Part shown: positions 45,381 to 53,278 of the stretch, in pieces
Layout of the letters: each line of letters begins with the position of its first letter
Position numbering within the stretch: the first letter of the stretch is position 1
Assembly: GCF_000519045.1 (NCBI RefSeq)
Contig: NZ_KI912532.1
Location: forward strand, 2,843,867 to 2,907,866
Reading direction: 5' to 3'
DNA from: Dechloromonas agitata is5
GTDB taxonomy: Bacteria > Pseudomonadota > Gammaproteobacteria > Burkholderiales > Rhodocyclaceae
Length of the DNA: 64,000 nucleotides
Notes under the pieces: generated by a model
Database searches by the model: none
Told to the model about the DNA's origin: nothing
What the model saw: only the letters and a program-made list of their open reading frames with translations
Position numbers and translations under genes: made by a program

Positions 45381-45650
45381 AACATAGTGCCGATATATGT
45401 CCTAACCTTCGGACATGTTTGACGACGAAAACGACAAGCCCCGCCACGGCAAAACAACATAGTGCCGATATATGCCCGAACCTTCGGACATGTTTGACGA
45501 CGAAAACGACAAGCCCCGCCACGGCAAAACAACATGGTGCCGATATATGTCCGAACCTTAGGACATGTTTGACGACACCAACCAGGCATCCGACAACGCC
45601 AGCAAACCAGGGCCGATATATCGGACATATATCGGCCCTGTTTGACGACA
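45381..45650. repeat. 75-bp tandem repeats with dyad operators
   Basis: Two full copies (45381-45455, 45456-45530), a partial third (45531-45576) and a diverged fourth (about 45611-45650). Each copy has the dyad TGTCCGAA-CC-TTCGGACA, one half being altered in some copies (TCCTAA, GCCCGAA, TTAGGACA), preceded by GTGCCGATATA and followed by TGTTTGACGAC. The fourth has a longer dyad, GGGCCGATATAT-CGGAC-ATATATCGGCCC (45610-45638), before the same TGTTTGACGAC. It may be an operator array, a partition site or part of a replication control region; no parA or parB is present. Confidence 0.75.
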
Positions 45651-45661
45651 AGCGCCGGGCG

Positions 45662-46066
45662 CTACCAACGGCGAGGCAGAGCCGGAAAAGACAACCACAG
45701 TTCCAGCGTATGCGGCGCATCTGGCGTGACGGCCCAGAAGTAAATGCCACAATGCCGGGAGTACCAGATGGGTGAATCCTCGATCGTGCCGATAGTTATC
45801 CAGCGACGATCGAGCAGGCGCAGCTGCTCGGCCGGCACATTGGACGACGACACATGGCGCAAAACGAGATCCGCACGGGTCAAGGCGAGCACCGCATCGG
45901 ATGACAGATCGTTAGTCACCCAACGATCTTCCATCAAGGCATCGTGATGGCGGAAGGACAGCCAAGCATCCTCGTCCATCTGCTGAAGATGATCGAGCAC
46001 CTGGCCCCGAAAGGCGATGATCTGCTCAGGGGAAAATATATCAACGAACAACACGCCATCAGACAT
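45662..46066 (-). CDS. Hypothetical protein
   Basis: 134 residues from MSDGVLFVDIFSPEQIIAF. A mixed alpha/beta protein with ITIGTIEDSPIWYSRHCGIYFWAV near the C-terminus. It overlaps the upstream RHH gene by 8 bp, so it is coupled to it. Not recognised. Confidence 0.55.
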   Translation of the reverse strand: MSDGVLFVDIFSPEQIIAFRGQVLDHLQQMDEDAWLSFRHHDALMEDRWVTNDLSSDAVLALTRADLVLRHVSSSNVPAEQLRLLDRRWITIGTIEDSPIWYSRHCGIYFWAVTPDAPHTLELWLSFPALPRRW

Positions 46067-46349
46067 GCTGCACCTCCGGGGACACCGATTCAAAAACAGG
46101 GGCGGAAGAAGCCGCAACCGCCTCCAGCCCAGCGGCCACAGGCGCTGCGGACGCTGCCAGCTCGGCCTCGGCCTGCTTGACCAGGCGCGACAGCGCCTTG
46201 GTCAAGGCCGGTTCGATATCGAGCACTAGGCCAAGAGGTTGCGAAGCCGCCCGCACGGCCGTCAGGCGGGCGGCGAGATCGGCCGGGACACGGAACGACA
46301 CGGAAGAAGCGGCAGACGCCGGCTTCAGAATGGATTTTGACTTGCTCAT
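46059..46349 (-). CDS. Putative ribbon-helix-helix DNA-binding protein
   Basis: 96 residues. The N-terminal basic lead MSKSKSILKPASAA precedes SVSFRVPADLAARLTAVRAAS, which fits a ribbon-helix-helix strand plus helix; a helical Ala-rich tail follows. It is the first gene of a unit behind the motif at 46381-46400. A truncated copy of its first 25 codons lies at 46888-46992. It may be the element's own regulator or partition-type protein; that is inference. Confidence 0.6.
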   Translation of the reverse strand: MSKSKSILKPASAASSVSFRVPADLAARLTAVRAASQPLGLVLDIEPALTKALSRLVKQAEAELAASAAPVAAGLEAVAASSAPVFESVSPEVQHV

Positions 46350-46380
46350 TAACAGATCCTTTCGGAGGTGGCTACACCTC

Positions 46381-46400
46381 CCTATGTCCAGAAAACGAAC
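46381..46400 (-). promoter_or_regulatory. Element motif GTTCG-N9-CATA, unit 3
   Basis: Minus strand: GTTCG, TTTTCTGGA, CATAGG, 32 bp before the RHH gene start at 46349. The N9 differs from other copies while the two boxes and the spacing are kept. Confidence 0.6.
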
Positions 46401-46898
46401 TCAAAAGCCGAGGCCGTAGTCGATTGCTTTTGGCGCTATCTCTCGGCCTTTTGCAAACACATCAGCAACCTGCTCAATGCGCTCCATCGTCACCGGTTCG
46501 AGCTTTTGAGTCAGGCCAGCATCGCCGCCAGGCATCTCGAGTGCCGGCTGCTCGAGCGCCTGTTCCTTGTCGACCGGCTTCCCGATAGATCGGCCCTCAC
46601 GGCTATGACACTGCTCCTTCCAGCCGAGCCGCCAAGCCTCGAGGAGGATGGGAGCACTCTTGAACAACAGGGGCGGATCATCCAAGCGCCGCCCATCTTT
46701 GTATTCAATAGAACCAAGACGTTCAGCCTCGGCCAGACCAATATCAGCACCTTCGTCGCCATAAATCTGTGCCGCAACGATAGCTTTGCCATATTTCAAA
46801 CGACTATCTAGGCCACGCATAACTTCCGGCTGTAGCTGCTGTTTCTCCTGTTCGGCGGCATCCCGCCCGGCCGCAAATCCTTTCTGATCAGATTTCAT
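46401..46898 (-). CDS. Hypothetical protein
   Basis: 165 residues from MKSDQKGFAAGRDAAEQEKQ. Charged and helical, with SRLKYGKAIVAAQIYGDEGADIG in the middle. Its start lies inside the truncated RHH copy, whose frame ends 8 bp after the ATG. Not recognised. Confidence 0.55.
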   Translation of the reverse strand: MKSDQKGFAAGRDAAEQEKQQLQPEVMRGLDSRLKYGKAIVAAQIYGDEGADIGLAEAERLGSIEYKDGRRLDDPPLLFKSAPILLEAWRLGWKEQCHSREGRSIGKPVDKEQALEQPALEMPGGDAGLTQKLEPVTMERIEQVADVFAKGREIAPKAIDYGLGF

Positions 46899-46992
46899 TG
46901 GGAACCCCCTGGGCAAGATCCGCGGGAACGCGGAACGAGACGGCAGAGCCGGCGCTAGCCGCCGGCTTCAGGATGGATTTTGGCTTGCTCAT
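46888..46992 (-). pseudogene. Truncated duplicate of the ribbon-helix-helix gene start
   Basis: A 34-residue frame, MSKPKSILKPAASAGSAVSF then RVPADLAQGVPNEI, matches the first about 25 residues of the protein at 46059-46349 (SKxKSILKPA, SVSFRVPADLA), then breaks off into unrelated sequence. The DNA matches too (GGATTTTG.CTTGCTCATT). It overlaps the upstream gene by 4 bp (ATGA) and the start of the downstream one. It is either a remnant or a short translated coupler between the two genes. Confidence 0.7.
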
Positions 46993-47264
46993 TGAATGCT
47001 CCTAAAAGGCAGGGTGGTAAATCGAACGGCTTCGCCGGTCTGAAAGAAAATAAGGACCGCCTGACCCGGCCGGGGCGGAGGCCGGTCAGCGGCCAGGCGC
47101 ACTGTTTTGGTATCGCCATCGTCGAGCTGGTAGGTCAGCAGCAGAAAGCCGTCAGGCTTCAAATGACAGGACACCGTGCGGGCGGCGAGCATGTTGCAAT
47201 GCGGCGCAATCGCCATGCCGTACGGCTTGGGCAGAGGCGGCGGCGGAAGGGGATTCGGCTTCAT
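46989..47264 (-). CDS. Hypothetical protein
   Basis: 91 residues from MKPNPLPPPPLPKPYGMAIA. A proline-rich N-terminus is followed by a beta-rich part (FLLLTYQLDDGDTKTVRL; GQAVLIFFQTGEAVRFTTLPF). First gene of the unit behind the motif at 47294-47313. Not recognised. Confidence 0.5.
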   Translation of the reverse strand: MKPNPLPPPPLPKPYGMAIAPHCNMLAARTVSCHLKPDGFLLLTYQLDDGDTKTVRLAADRPPPRPGQAVLIFFQTGEAVRFTTLPFRSIQ

Positions 47265-47293
47265 AACGATCCTTGAAAGAGTGGGCCATACCT

Positions 47294-47313
47294 CTTATGG
47301 CGCCAGCGCGAAC
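47294..47313 (-). promoter_or_regulatory. Element motif GTTCG-N9-CATA, unit 4
   Basis: Minus strand: GTTCG, CGCTGGCGC, CATAAG, 30 bp before the start at 47264; directly after the relaxase stop. CATAAG is the copy closest to a -10 consensus. Confidence 0.65.
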
Positions 47314-47326
47314 CCAAAACGCCAAC

Positions 47327-50041
47327 TCACAGGCCAAACTCCATAAATTCCCGAGCCAGACGGCTGACATGGCGCGACCTGTCAGCGAGGTCACGCATCT
47401 TGTCCACCAGCTCGTGGGCCTGTTCGCTGGTCTCCATCGCCTTCTCAGAAAAGCTGTTGCCCAGGTCGCCGCCGTCGTTCGACTGCTCCAGCGCCTGGTG
47501 TTTGTCGTTCTGCTTCTCCACCGCCTTGCCGAGCTTGCCGCGGTCGTCGGTATAGACCTTCAGCTCCTGTTTCACGCGGGTCACGTCGGTATAGAACTCG
47601 CGTTGGCTTGCCGTACGGCAGGCCGAACTACGCTCCAGGAGCACGCGCTTCGCGCCGAGACCCTGGGCGCTGTGGCCGGTCGCGGCATAGCCATAGTCGA
47701 GGGAGAGCGGCTTGCCGTTCTCCAGATTGATCGCAACCTTCTTGCCGCTGCCGCCATCCAGTTGCACCTGCATCTGCTTGTCCGAGATGGCGAGCACCGT
47801 GGCGCGCTGGCCGTTCCGCAGGCGCTCCCCGGTGGCCGCAATATCGCCCGTGACGCGAATCCGGTCGCCAGCTGACAACTCGCGCCGGTCGGTTCTGCCG
47901 ACCGTCCAGCCCTTGCCGGAGAGGTTGGCCGGGGTGAACGTCACTGTCGAGCCATCCGGCCGGGCGAGTTCGATTTCGTTCGTACGAATTGCCTTGACCT
48001 TGAGAATCTCGCCGGACTTCACCCCCAGGCTGCGGTAATCCTTATCGAAACGCACAGCATCCCCTTCGGCGTAGAACTGTGCCCGGCGCTGTTGATTTGC
48101 CGTCAGGTCGCCACGCTCGAAGGTCTCCACCGTCTTCCCCTGCCCCGCCAGGCTCAGGCCTTCCCGCACGGCGGCATTGATCTGGCGGCGTGCCTCGTTG
48201 GTGCCGGTGAGCACCAAGGTTTCCCGGCGCTCCTCCGCCGGAAGGGCGCAGAAATCGGCGGCAATCAATGCCAGCCGCTGCGCCTCGTCCTTGATTTCCA
48301 CCACACCGCCCGCCTTCGCCAGCGCCTCCAGGGCGGCGGCGCCCTTGCCCTCTGCCGCCAACTGGGCGACTTCGCGGGTAATGTCGGTCTGCTGGCGCAG
48401 CATGGTGTCGACGATGCTCGTCTGCATCCCGGCTTGCTGCAATTGCTGGAAGCCTCGGCCTGCTTCCACGCTCTGGTACTGATCGCTGTCGCCGACCACG
48501 AGGACGCGTGCCCCCGCCTTTTCCGCACGAATCACTGCGTCCGCCAGTTGCCGCGTGCTGGCCAGCGACGACTCGTCGATGACCAGGATCGTCCTATCGT
48601 CCAGTTTGGAACCTGAGACCTCCCAGCTCTGGAGGGTCTTGCCCTCGATGCCGGCCTCGGCCAGCGCCTTGACGGCGCCGTGCGACGGCGCTACCCCGGC
48701 CAGGGTGTAGCCGCAGGCCTCGGCCTGCTGGCGGAACTCGTTGAGGAGGGTTGTCTTCCCGACCCCGGCCAGACCTTGGATGCCGGTGATGCGGTTCGTG
48801 GTGGTCAGCGCCGCCTCAACGGCTGCCCGTTGGCGTTCATTCAACTTGGGGTCAAGGAACAGCGTGCCCGATGCAATCGCCCGAACGGCGCGGCGGCCCA
48901 GCAGCTCGACCTCCAGCATCCGCTGCTCACGGGCGATCGAGGCGCGATCCGTAATCCGGCCGTCCGATTTCTGTACCAGGTCGCCCCAGGCCAGGGCCTT
49001 GTTGAATGCCGCCTCGACCTCGGCCAGCGTTGCCCGGCCATAGGCGACGGACATAGCTGCCGCCATGAAATCCTTCTTCTCAAAGGCTGCCTCGCGTTCG
49101 GAGAGGTGGCCGGTGGCAAATTCAATCGCCTCCTGCGCCGCTTCCTTCGGGTCACGTGCCAGGCCAGGCAATTGGCCGGCCGGCAGCGAAACGGCCAGGC
49201 CCAGTTCGGCGGCGCGTTCGCGCCAGGCTGAGACCAGCAGATCCCGGTCGTAGTGAACCTTCCGGTCGCGGGTGTCGAGCGCGGTCTTGTCGCGCAGCTC
49301 GGCACTCGCCTCCTCCCGGCTCAGGCCCCGCGCTGCCAGGGCGGAGTCGATGGCTGCCGTGCGCGTCGAAAACGTTTTGATCTGTTGGTCGCTGATCGTG
49401 GCCAGCTCGAAGCCGTTCTTGGTGTGGCGCAGCTGGTAGCCCAGCTCAGCGAGGCGCACCGCCAGCTCCGATTTGTAGTGCACGTCGAGCTCGCGCTGCA
49501 TTTTGAAGAGCTCACGGTTTTCCATGGCTCGCCAACGGCCGTCCGGCGTTTGGGTCGCGTTGATCAGCACGCAATGGGTATGCAGATTCGGGTCGGCGGC
49601 GCGGCTGGTGTCGTGCAGCACCGTACGGGCGATCAGGTTGCCGGTGTCGACGGTGATGGTTTTACCGTCCGGGCCCACCATGCGGGCCTGAATTCGTTTT
49701 TCTGCGGCGTCCAGGGCAGCCCGGACGGCCGCGTTATGCGCTTCGGTGACGCGAGCATCGCCATAGACCAGGGCGGCAATTGAGACAGATTTCGGCGCAC
49801 TGATCGTCAGATCCGTTCCCGCCCGGCGTTTCCCGCCCTGCCCGCCCGGTATTTCCTCGCCGTTCGGCAGCTTGCCGCGCAGCAGATCGCCAAACAGGCG
49901 ATCGGCGTTGTCCTCGGAGAGGCCCAGCTCCGCCGCCCCTTTGCCGTACCAGGAGGCTGGTGGGTTGTCCTGGGTGTAGTAGTCGTCCCGGGCGTAGTAG
50001 GACTCCGCCTGTCGTGCGGCGACATTCGTGCAACGGATCAT
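47327..50041 (-). CDS. trwC: MOBF-family conjugative relaxase/helicase (TrwC-like)
   Basis: 904 residues. The N-terminal relaxase has nicking tyrosines Y15, Y16, Y21 and Y22 (ESYYARDDYYTQ) and the HUH pair H154 and H156 in DPNLHTHCVLIN. The helicase part has Walker A GLAGVGKTT at 423-431, Walker B TILVIDESSLAS near 495, and later superfamily I motifs (GDSDQYQSVEAGRGF, TGHSAQGLGAKRVLLE). It cleaves at oriT and unwinds the transferred strand. TrwC of R388 is about 966 residues, so this is slightly short at the C-terminus, but no motif is missing. A separate unit behind the motif at 50076-50095. Confidence 0.95.
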   Translation of the reverse strand: MIRCTNVAARQAESYYARDDYYTQDNPPASWYGKGAAELGLSEDNADRLFGDLLRGKLPNGEEIPGGQGGKRRAGTDLTISAPKSVSIAALVYGDARVTEAHNAAVRAALDAAEKRIQARMVGPDGKTITVDTGNLIARTVLHDTSRAADPNLHTHCVLINATQTPDGRWRAMENRELFKMQRELDVHYKSELAVRLAELGYQLRHTKNGFELATISDQQIKTFSTRTAAIDSALAARGLSREEASAELRDKTALDTRDRKVHYDRDLLVSAWRERAAELGLAVSLPAGQLPGLARDPKEAAQEAIEFATGHLSEREAAFEKKDFMAAAMSVAYGRATLAEVEAAFNKALAWGDLVQKSDGRITDRASIAREQRMLEVELLGRRAVRAIASGTLFLDPKLNERQRAAVEAALTTTNRITGIQGLAGVGKTTLLNEFRQQAEACGYTLAGVAPSHGAVKALAEAGIEGKTLQSWEVSGSKLDDRTILVIDESSLASTRQLADAVIRAEKAGARVLVVGDSDQYQSVEAGRGFQQLQQAGMQTSIVDTMLRQQTDITREVAQLAAEGKGAAALEALAKAGGVVEIKDEAQRLALIAADFCALPAEERRETLVLTGTNEARRQINAAVREGLSLAGQGKTVETFERGDLTANQQRRAQFYAEGDAVRFDKDYRSLGVKSGEILKVKAIRTNEIELARPDGSTVTFTPANLSGKGWTVGRTDRRELSAGDRIRVTGDIAATGERLRNGQRATVLAISDKQMQVQLDGGSGKKVAINLENGKPLSLDYGYAATGHSAQGLGAKRVLLERSSACRTASQREFYTDVTRVKQELKVYTDDRGKLGKAVEKQNDKHQALEQSNDGGDLGNSFSEKAMETSEQAHELVDKMRDLADRSRHVSRLAREFMEFGL

Positions 50042-50075
50042 TTGCAGTGCTCCCTTTTTACGTTGGTAACACTGC

Positions 50076-50095
50076 TATATGCCCAGTCGACGAAC
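50076..50095 (-). promoter_or_regulatory. Element motif GTTCG-N9-CATA, unit 5 (relaxase)
   Basis: Minus strand: GTTCG, TCGACTGGG, CATATA, 35 bp before the relaxase ATG. Confidence 0.6.
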
Positions 50096-50145
50096 CAATT
50101 GCGGCGCGCGTGTAGTTAGCGAAAAGCCGGCAAGCCGGCTCTGAG

Positions 50146-51888
50146 TCAACTCCGCTTTTCAGTCGATGGAATCGGAACTTTGATTTTCACGATCGGCAGA
50201 TCGCCGGCAAGCTTCAGATAGCCGACGCGATCAGCCAAGGTCATCATTTCAGAAGGCAAAACGATGCGCTCCAAGGCATGCCGCTCTGCTTCCGATTTTG
50301 ATGGATCGCCCCCCAAGCCGAGCAAGCCTTGCCGACTCCGACTCTGCTCCTGCCGCAGGAATTCCTGTTCGCCCAATGCCTTCGAACAATACTCAGCTGT
50401 CTCCGGATCGCCCGCACGAAGGTAAATTTGGTTCGAGAGACAGGACAAAAGAACCTGTGCGGCATCGCGCTCGTACGTGTCCCACAACTGCGCAACGGTT
50501 TGCACACCAAGTAGGCAGCGGCCGTTGTATCGCCGCAACTTGGTTAGCGCAGGCCTGGCGGCAGAGGCCTCACCCATCGAATCAAATTCATCCGCGATGG
50601 TCCATGTCGGCGGCGGTATGTTTTGGTCATCACTGATCGTTTCTTTAACGGACAAGGTGAACCAACTTGTAAGTAAATCCTTCATTACCGTCGCGTTTCC
50701 GTCGCTGTATTTAGCAAACAGCCACGTACCGGGCGGGGCGTTCCGAATCCAGTCTCTGATCGAAAAATCCCCACCATCCTCAATAAAACTCCAAGCTACC
50801 AGATACGTAGTCAGCACCGCGCGGACGCTCTGTAGCAGCCGCTCCGCACCATCCTGAGTATAAACATCTGCCGGCGAGCCAAGGACAACTGCATTCATTT
50901 CCTCACGCTTTGAGGAACAGATGAGATATAGGAGCCTAGAAACCGACCAGTTTCCCTCAGCATGCATCTTTTCCATGACGACGGCGAGCAGCATACGGGC
51001 CATATCATGAAAGCCGGCAGCTTCCCCTGTGCCATCCGGAATGGCCGCCCGTGCCAGTTCCAGAAAATCGAAACGGTTGCGGATCTCTGCAAACGGATTC
51101 CACTTCACGCTTTGCTCATCCCCTGGCGCCAGAAGGACATCACCTTTGCGCGCAAAGCGGCGCCAGCATGCTCCCCCAATATCGATTACGAACCCTCGAT
51201 CTCCCCGGTTCCTCGCATCCAAGATAGCGGAGTAAATAATCATCGACTTGCCTGCGCCTGTCGTGCCAAACACAACAGTGTGCCGCCCTTCCATTTCGAT
51301 TGGTATCTCAACGCCGCCGATTCGTATTCCAGTCGGTTTTTTAAGCTGCCCCGCACTCAAAAACTCGGCAAGCATAAACGCGGCAAGCCCAAAAAACCCC
51401 AATAAAGTCGCAGCAGGTAGGCTCTTAAAGAACATTGCACCTAGGCCTACACCAAGCGCGACATATACGGCTGCAAAGGCCATTTGACGACGATGCTGCC
51501 GCCAAAAAAGTAATCGCTTGAGAGCCTCCACAGAGGCAAGCTCAGCCCCCCGCAGGCGCCCCTCTTTTCCCCTCCCCAGAAGTCCGGGCAGAAGTGACAA
51601 ACCAGCGGTGATGGTGATCGCTATGCCGAGCGAAACGAGAAGACGACGAAACACTATCTCTTCGATTTTCGGCTCGCGAGCTTGGATCGCGTCGATCACG
51701 AGTTGGTGATTTTTCCCATCGCTTAAATCAATCGATGCGGCAAAGACTGCCTGCACATACAGAGCACGCAACCGCGTCTCTGGCCACCGCTGCACTTGCC
51801 AATCAGGCGACCAAACAAGGTTATACGCAAGAATCATGAAGCTGCCCAACGCGACCGAGATTAGAAGCAGTTTTTTCAGGCTGTTCAT
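50146..51888 (-). CDS. trwB: Type IV coupling protein (TrwB/TraD-like)
   Basis: 580 residues. Two N-terminal membrane regions (residues 7-25; 80-105 and again 135-180) precede the ATPase: Walker A VVFGTTGAGKSMII (208-215) and Walker B TWTIADEFDSMG (433-434 DE), with VQTVAQLWDTYERDAAQVLLSCLSNQIYLRAGDPETAEY in between as the family core. It brings relaxase-bound DNA to the secretion channel as a hexameric pump. It overlaps the RHH gene upstream by 4 bp. TrwB of R388 has a similar length (about 507), with fewer N-terminal spans. Confidence 0.92.
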   Translation of the reverse strand: MNSLKKLLLISVALGSFMILAYNLVWSPDWQVQRWPETRLRALYVQAVFAASIDLSDGKNHQLVIDAIQAREPKIEEIVFRRLLVSLGIAITITAGLSLLPGLLGRGKEGRLRGAELASVEALKRLLFWRQHRRQMAFAAVYVALGVGLGAMFFKSLPAATLLGFFGLAAFMLAEFLSAGQLKKPTGIRIGGVEIPIEMEGRHTVVFGTTGAGKSMIIYSAILDARNRGDRGFVIDIGGACWRRFARKGDVLLAPGDEQSVKWNPFAEIRNRFDFLELARAAIPDGTGEAAGFHDMARMLLAVVMEKMHAEGNWSVSRLLYLICSSKREEMNAVVLGSPADVYTQDGAERLLQSVRAVLTTYLVAWSFIEDGGDFSIRDWIRNAPPGTWLFAKYSDGNATVMKDLLTSWFTLSVKETISDDQNIPPPTWTIADEFDSMGEASAARPALTKLRRYNGRCLLGVQTVAQLWDTYERDAAQVLLSCLSNQIYLRAGDPETAEYCSKALGEQEFLRQEQSRSRQGLLGLGGDPSKSEAERHALERIVLPSEMMTLADRVGYLKLAGDLPIVKIKVPIPSTEKRS

Positions 51889-52355
51889 TTTTCACCCCGC
51901 AGCAATTCGGCAAGTTGAGCGTCTGCTTTTTCGCGCGCTGCACGGATGTGGAAGCCGGCTGGCTTTGACGGCGTTCCTGGCATTTCGGCATTCAATATTT
52001 GGGCACTAAGCGCAGCAGAAAACAGGGCTTCGCCGAACAACAATCGCGCCGGTTTTTCAGGAATAAACACGCCTTCTGGCAGCGCGCCAGCAGTGGGTTT
52101 TTCTGCGCCCAGATGCTTTTCTATGAGGCCCAACTTTGCAACGATCGTTTTCAGTTCCTCTGCTCCCCCCGTCCAGGTTTTCAGGTCACCTTTGATCGCG
52201 GAGAGCAGCTGCTCGATGGTGATTTTCTCGGCCCCGCGCTGCGCCATTTCGGCAAAATTTGCTGCTAGAGAGCGCCCATTTTCGGCGCTCAACTGGCGGA
52301 GTTGACGCTCAAAACTTGGCGAAATCGGGACGCTCAAACGATTTGTTTTGCTCAT
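51885..52355 (-). CDS. trwA: Ribbon-helix-helix oriT accessory protein (TrwA-like)
   Basis: 156 residues from MSKTNRLSVPISPSFERQLRQLS; an alternative ATG 21 bp upstream is possible but would sit closer to the promoter motif. The N-terminal NRLSVPISPSFERQLRQLSAEN is a ribbon-helix-helix. It leads a TrwA-TrwB-TrwC order that copies R388, where TrwA binds oriT and represses the operon. The C-terminal half (AGALPEGVFIPEKPARLLFGEALFSAALSAQILN, in parts) could contact TrwB. Confidence 0.8.
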   Translation of the reverse strand: MSKTNRLSVPISPSFERQLRQLSAENGRSLAANFAEMAQRGAEKITIEQLLSAIKGDLKTWTGGAEELKTIVAKLGLIEKHLGAEKPTAGALPEGVFIPEKPARLLFGEALFSAALSAQILNAEMPGTPSKPAGFHIRAAREKADAQLAELLRGEK

Positions 52356-52397
52356 GTTTTTCTCCTGGTTGGGCATCGAAACTTGACGCCTTACCGA

Positions 52398-52417
52398 CCT
52401 ATGTACGCAGCGCGAAC
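52398..52417 (-). promoter_or_regulatory. Element motif GTTCG-N9-CATA, unit 6 (trwA-trwB)
   Basis: Minus strand: GTTCG, CGCTGCGTA, CATAGG, 43 bp before the TrwA-like ATG. It lies at the inner edge of the putative oriT region. Confidence 0.6.
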
Positions 52418-53029
52418 GTGCCGCACTTGTTTTGCCGGGCCAGGCCACGGTTTTCCGGCCTTGGCTAGGAGGGTTGCCGCACTTGTGCGGCGCTTGGTGC
52501 AGCACGCAGTGCTGCACCTCAAAGCCTTGCGCAGCAAGGCGCTACCGCCCGCAGGGGGGCGGATGTGCAGCCCATAGGGCTGCGTGGTGTGTGACAGTAC
52601 GGCCGCTTGCGGTCGGGCTGTTGTGCTTCTGCTTTGGGGGACTGGGGGCATGCCCCCAGGTTGGCGGGAGCTTGCATAGGCCAACTGCTTTCAGCCTATC
52701 AGTTGTCGACCAGCGGAAGATGACTGACAGGCTGGTGCTTGACGAAGATCAGCCAGCGGCTGACCAGAGGAAGGCACGGGGTTCCATGATCATCAGATCA
52801 TGGGCCAGCGCTTGCGCTGGCATCTGGCCCCGCGCGCTCCAGCCCGAATGTTTGCCCGCCATCTAGCAGGCAAAGCCGAAGGCCAAGCCCGGCCCCTCGG
52901 GGCCGGGCGCAGCACAGGGTGGCGGCGCAGCGCGTGGGAGAGGCTCTGAGACTTATCCACGGTTAGGGCTTGCCGGCGGGCTCCTTATCGAGCAAGCCAC
53001 GCCCTAGCGGTGGGTAAGTCGAGCTCTGG
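52418..53029. other. Putative oriT region
   Basis: No gene is visible in 612 bp upstream of the trwA-trwB-trwC-like genes, the place of oriT in R388-type systems. It holds several perfect inverted repeats: GCAGCCC-ATA-GGGCTGC (52567-52583), CTGGGGGCATGCCCCCAG (52642-52659), GCCAGCGC-TT-GCGCTGGC (52804-52821) and GCCCGGCCCC-TC-GGGGCCGGGC (52887-52908). A near-perfect DnaA box TTATCCACG is at 52953-52961. I could not place the nic site, since no match to the R388-type nic sequence is evident. Role inferred from position. Confidence 0.55.
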
Positions 53030-53269
53030 CTATCGGATGTTGACGTTCATTGCCCTGTCCAAATCGTCAATAAGGGCAGGAAGATCCGCCCGCAGGATTT
53101 TCTCAACCCTTGCAAGTTCATCATGAATCTGGGCAGTGATCGAGAAAACAGGATCGTCCAGGTGCGTCTGGAATGGTTTCACCATCCCATGAGCCGTTCT
53201 AGTCTGGCTAGCCACCGCCAGCCAGCAATCATTGATGGACTTCCTGAGGTTCTGGATTTCAGTTTTCAT
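53030..53269 (-). CDS. Hypothetical protein
   Basis: 79 residues from MKTEIQNLRKSINDCWLAVASQTRTAHGMVKPFQ. Helical throughout, no membrane segment, ends LDRAMNVNIR. Its start is 10 bp after a 26-bp perfect palindrome. Position between oriV and oriT suggests replication or copy-number control, without direct support. Confidence 0.5.
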   Translation of the reverse strand: MKTEIQNLRKSINDCWLAVASQTRTAHGMVKPFQTHLDDPVFSITAQIHDELARVEKILRADLPALIDDLDRAMNVNIR

Positions 53270-53278
53270 AGCTACTCC

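Noticed and set aside
45251..45628. Reading frame of about 125 codons on the minus strand with 25-residue Cys-rich repeats
   Set aside because: The 75-bp DNA repeat is a multiple of three, so any frame through it repeats. It has no start context and crosses the dyads; the DNA repeats are the real feature.
45381..45650. CRISPR array from 75-bp repeats
   Set aside because: Units are long, contiguous and contain operator-like dyads; no spacer diversity.
40629..52355. Complete conjugation system
   Set aside because: Relaxase, coupling protein, TrbJ-like and TrbL-like are present but VirB4, VirB11 and the other channel components are not found.
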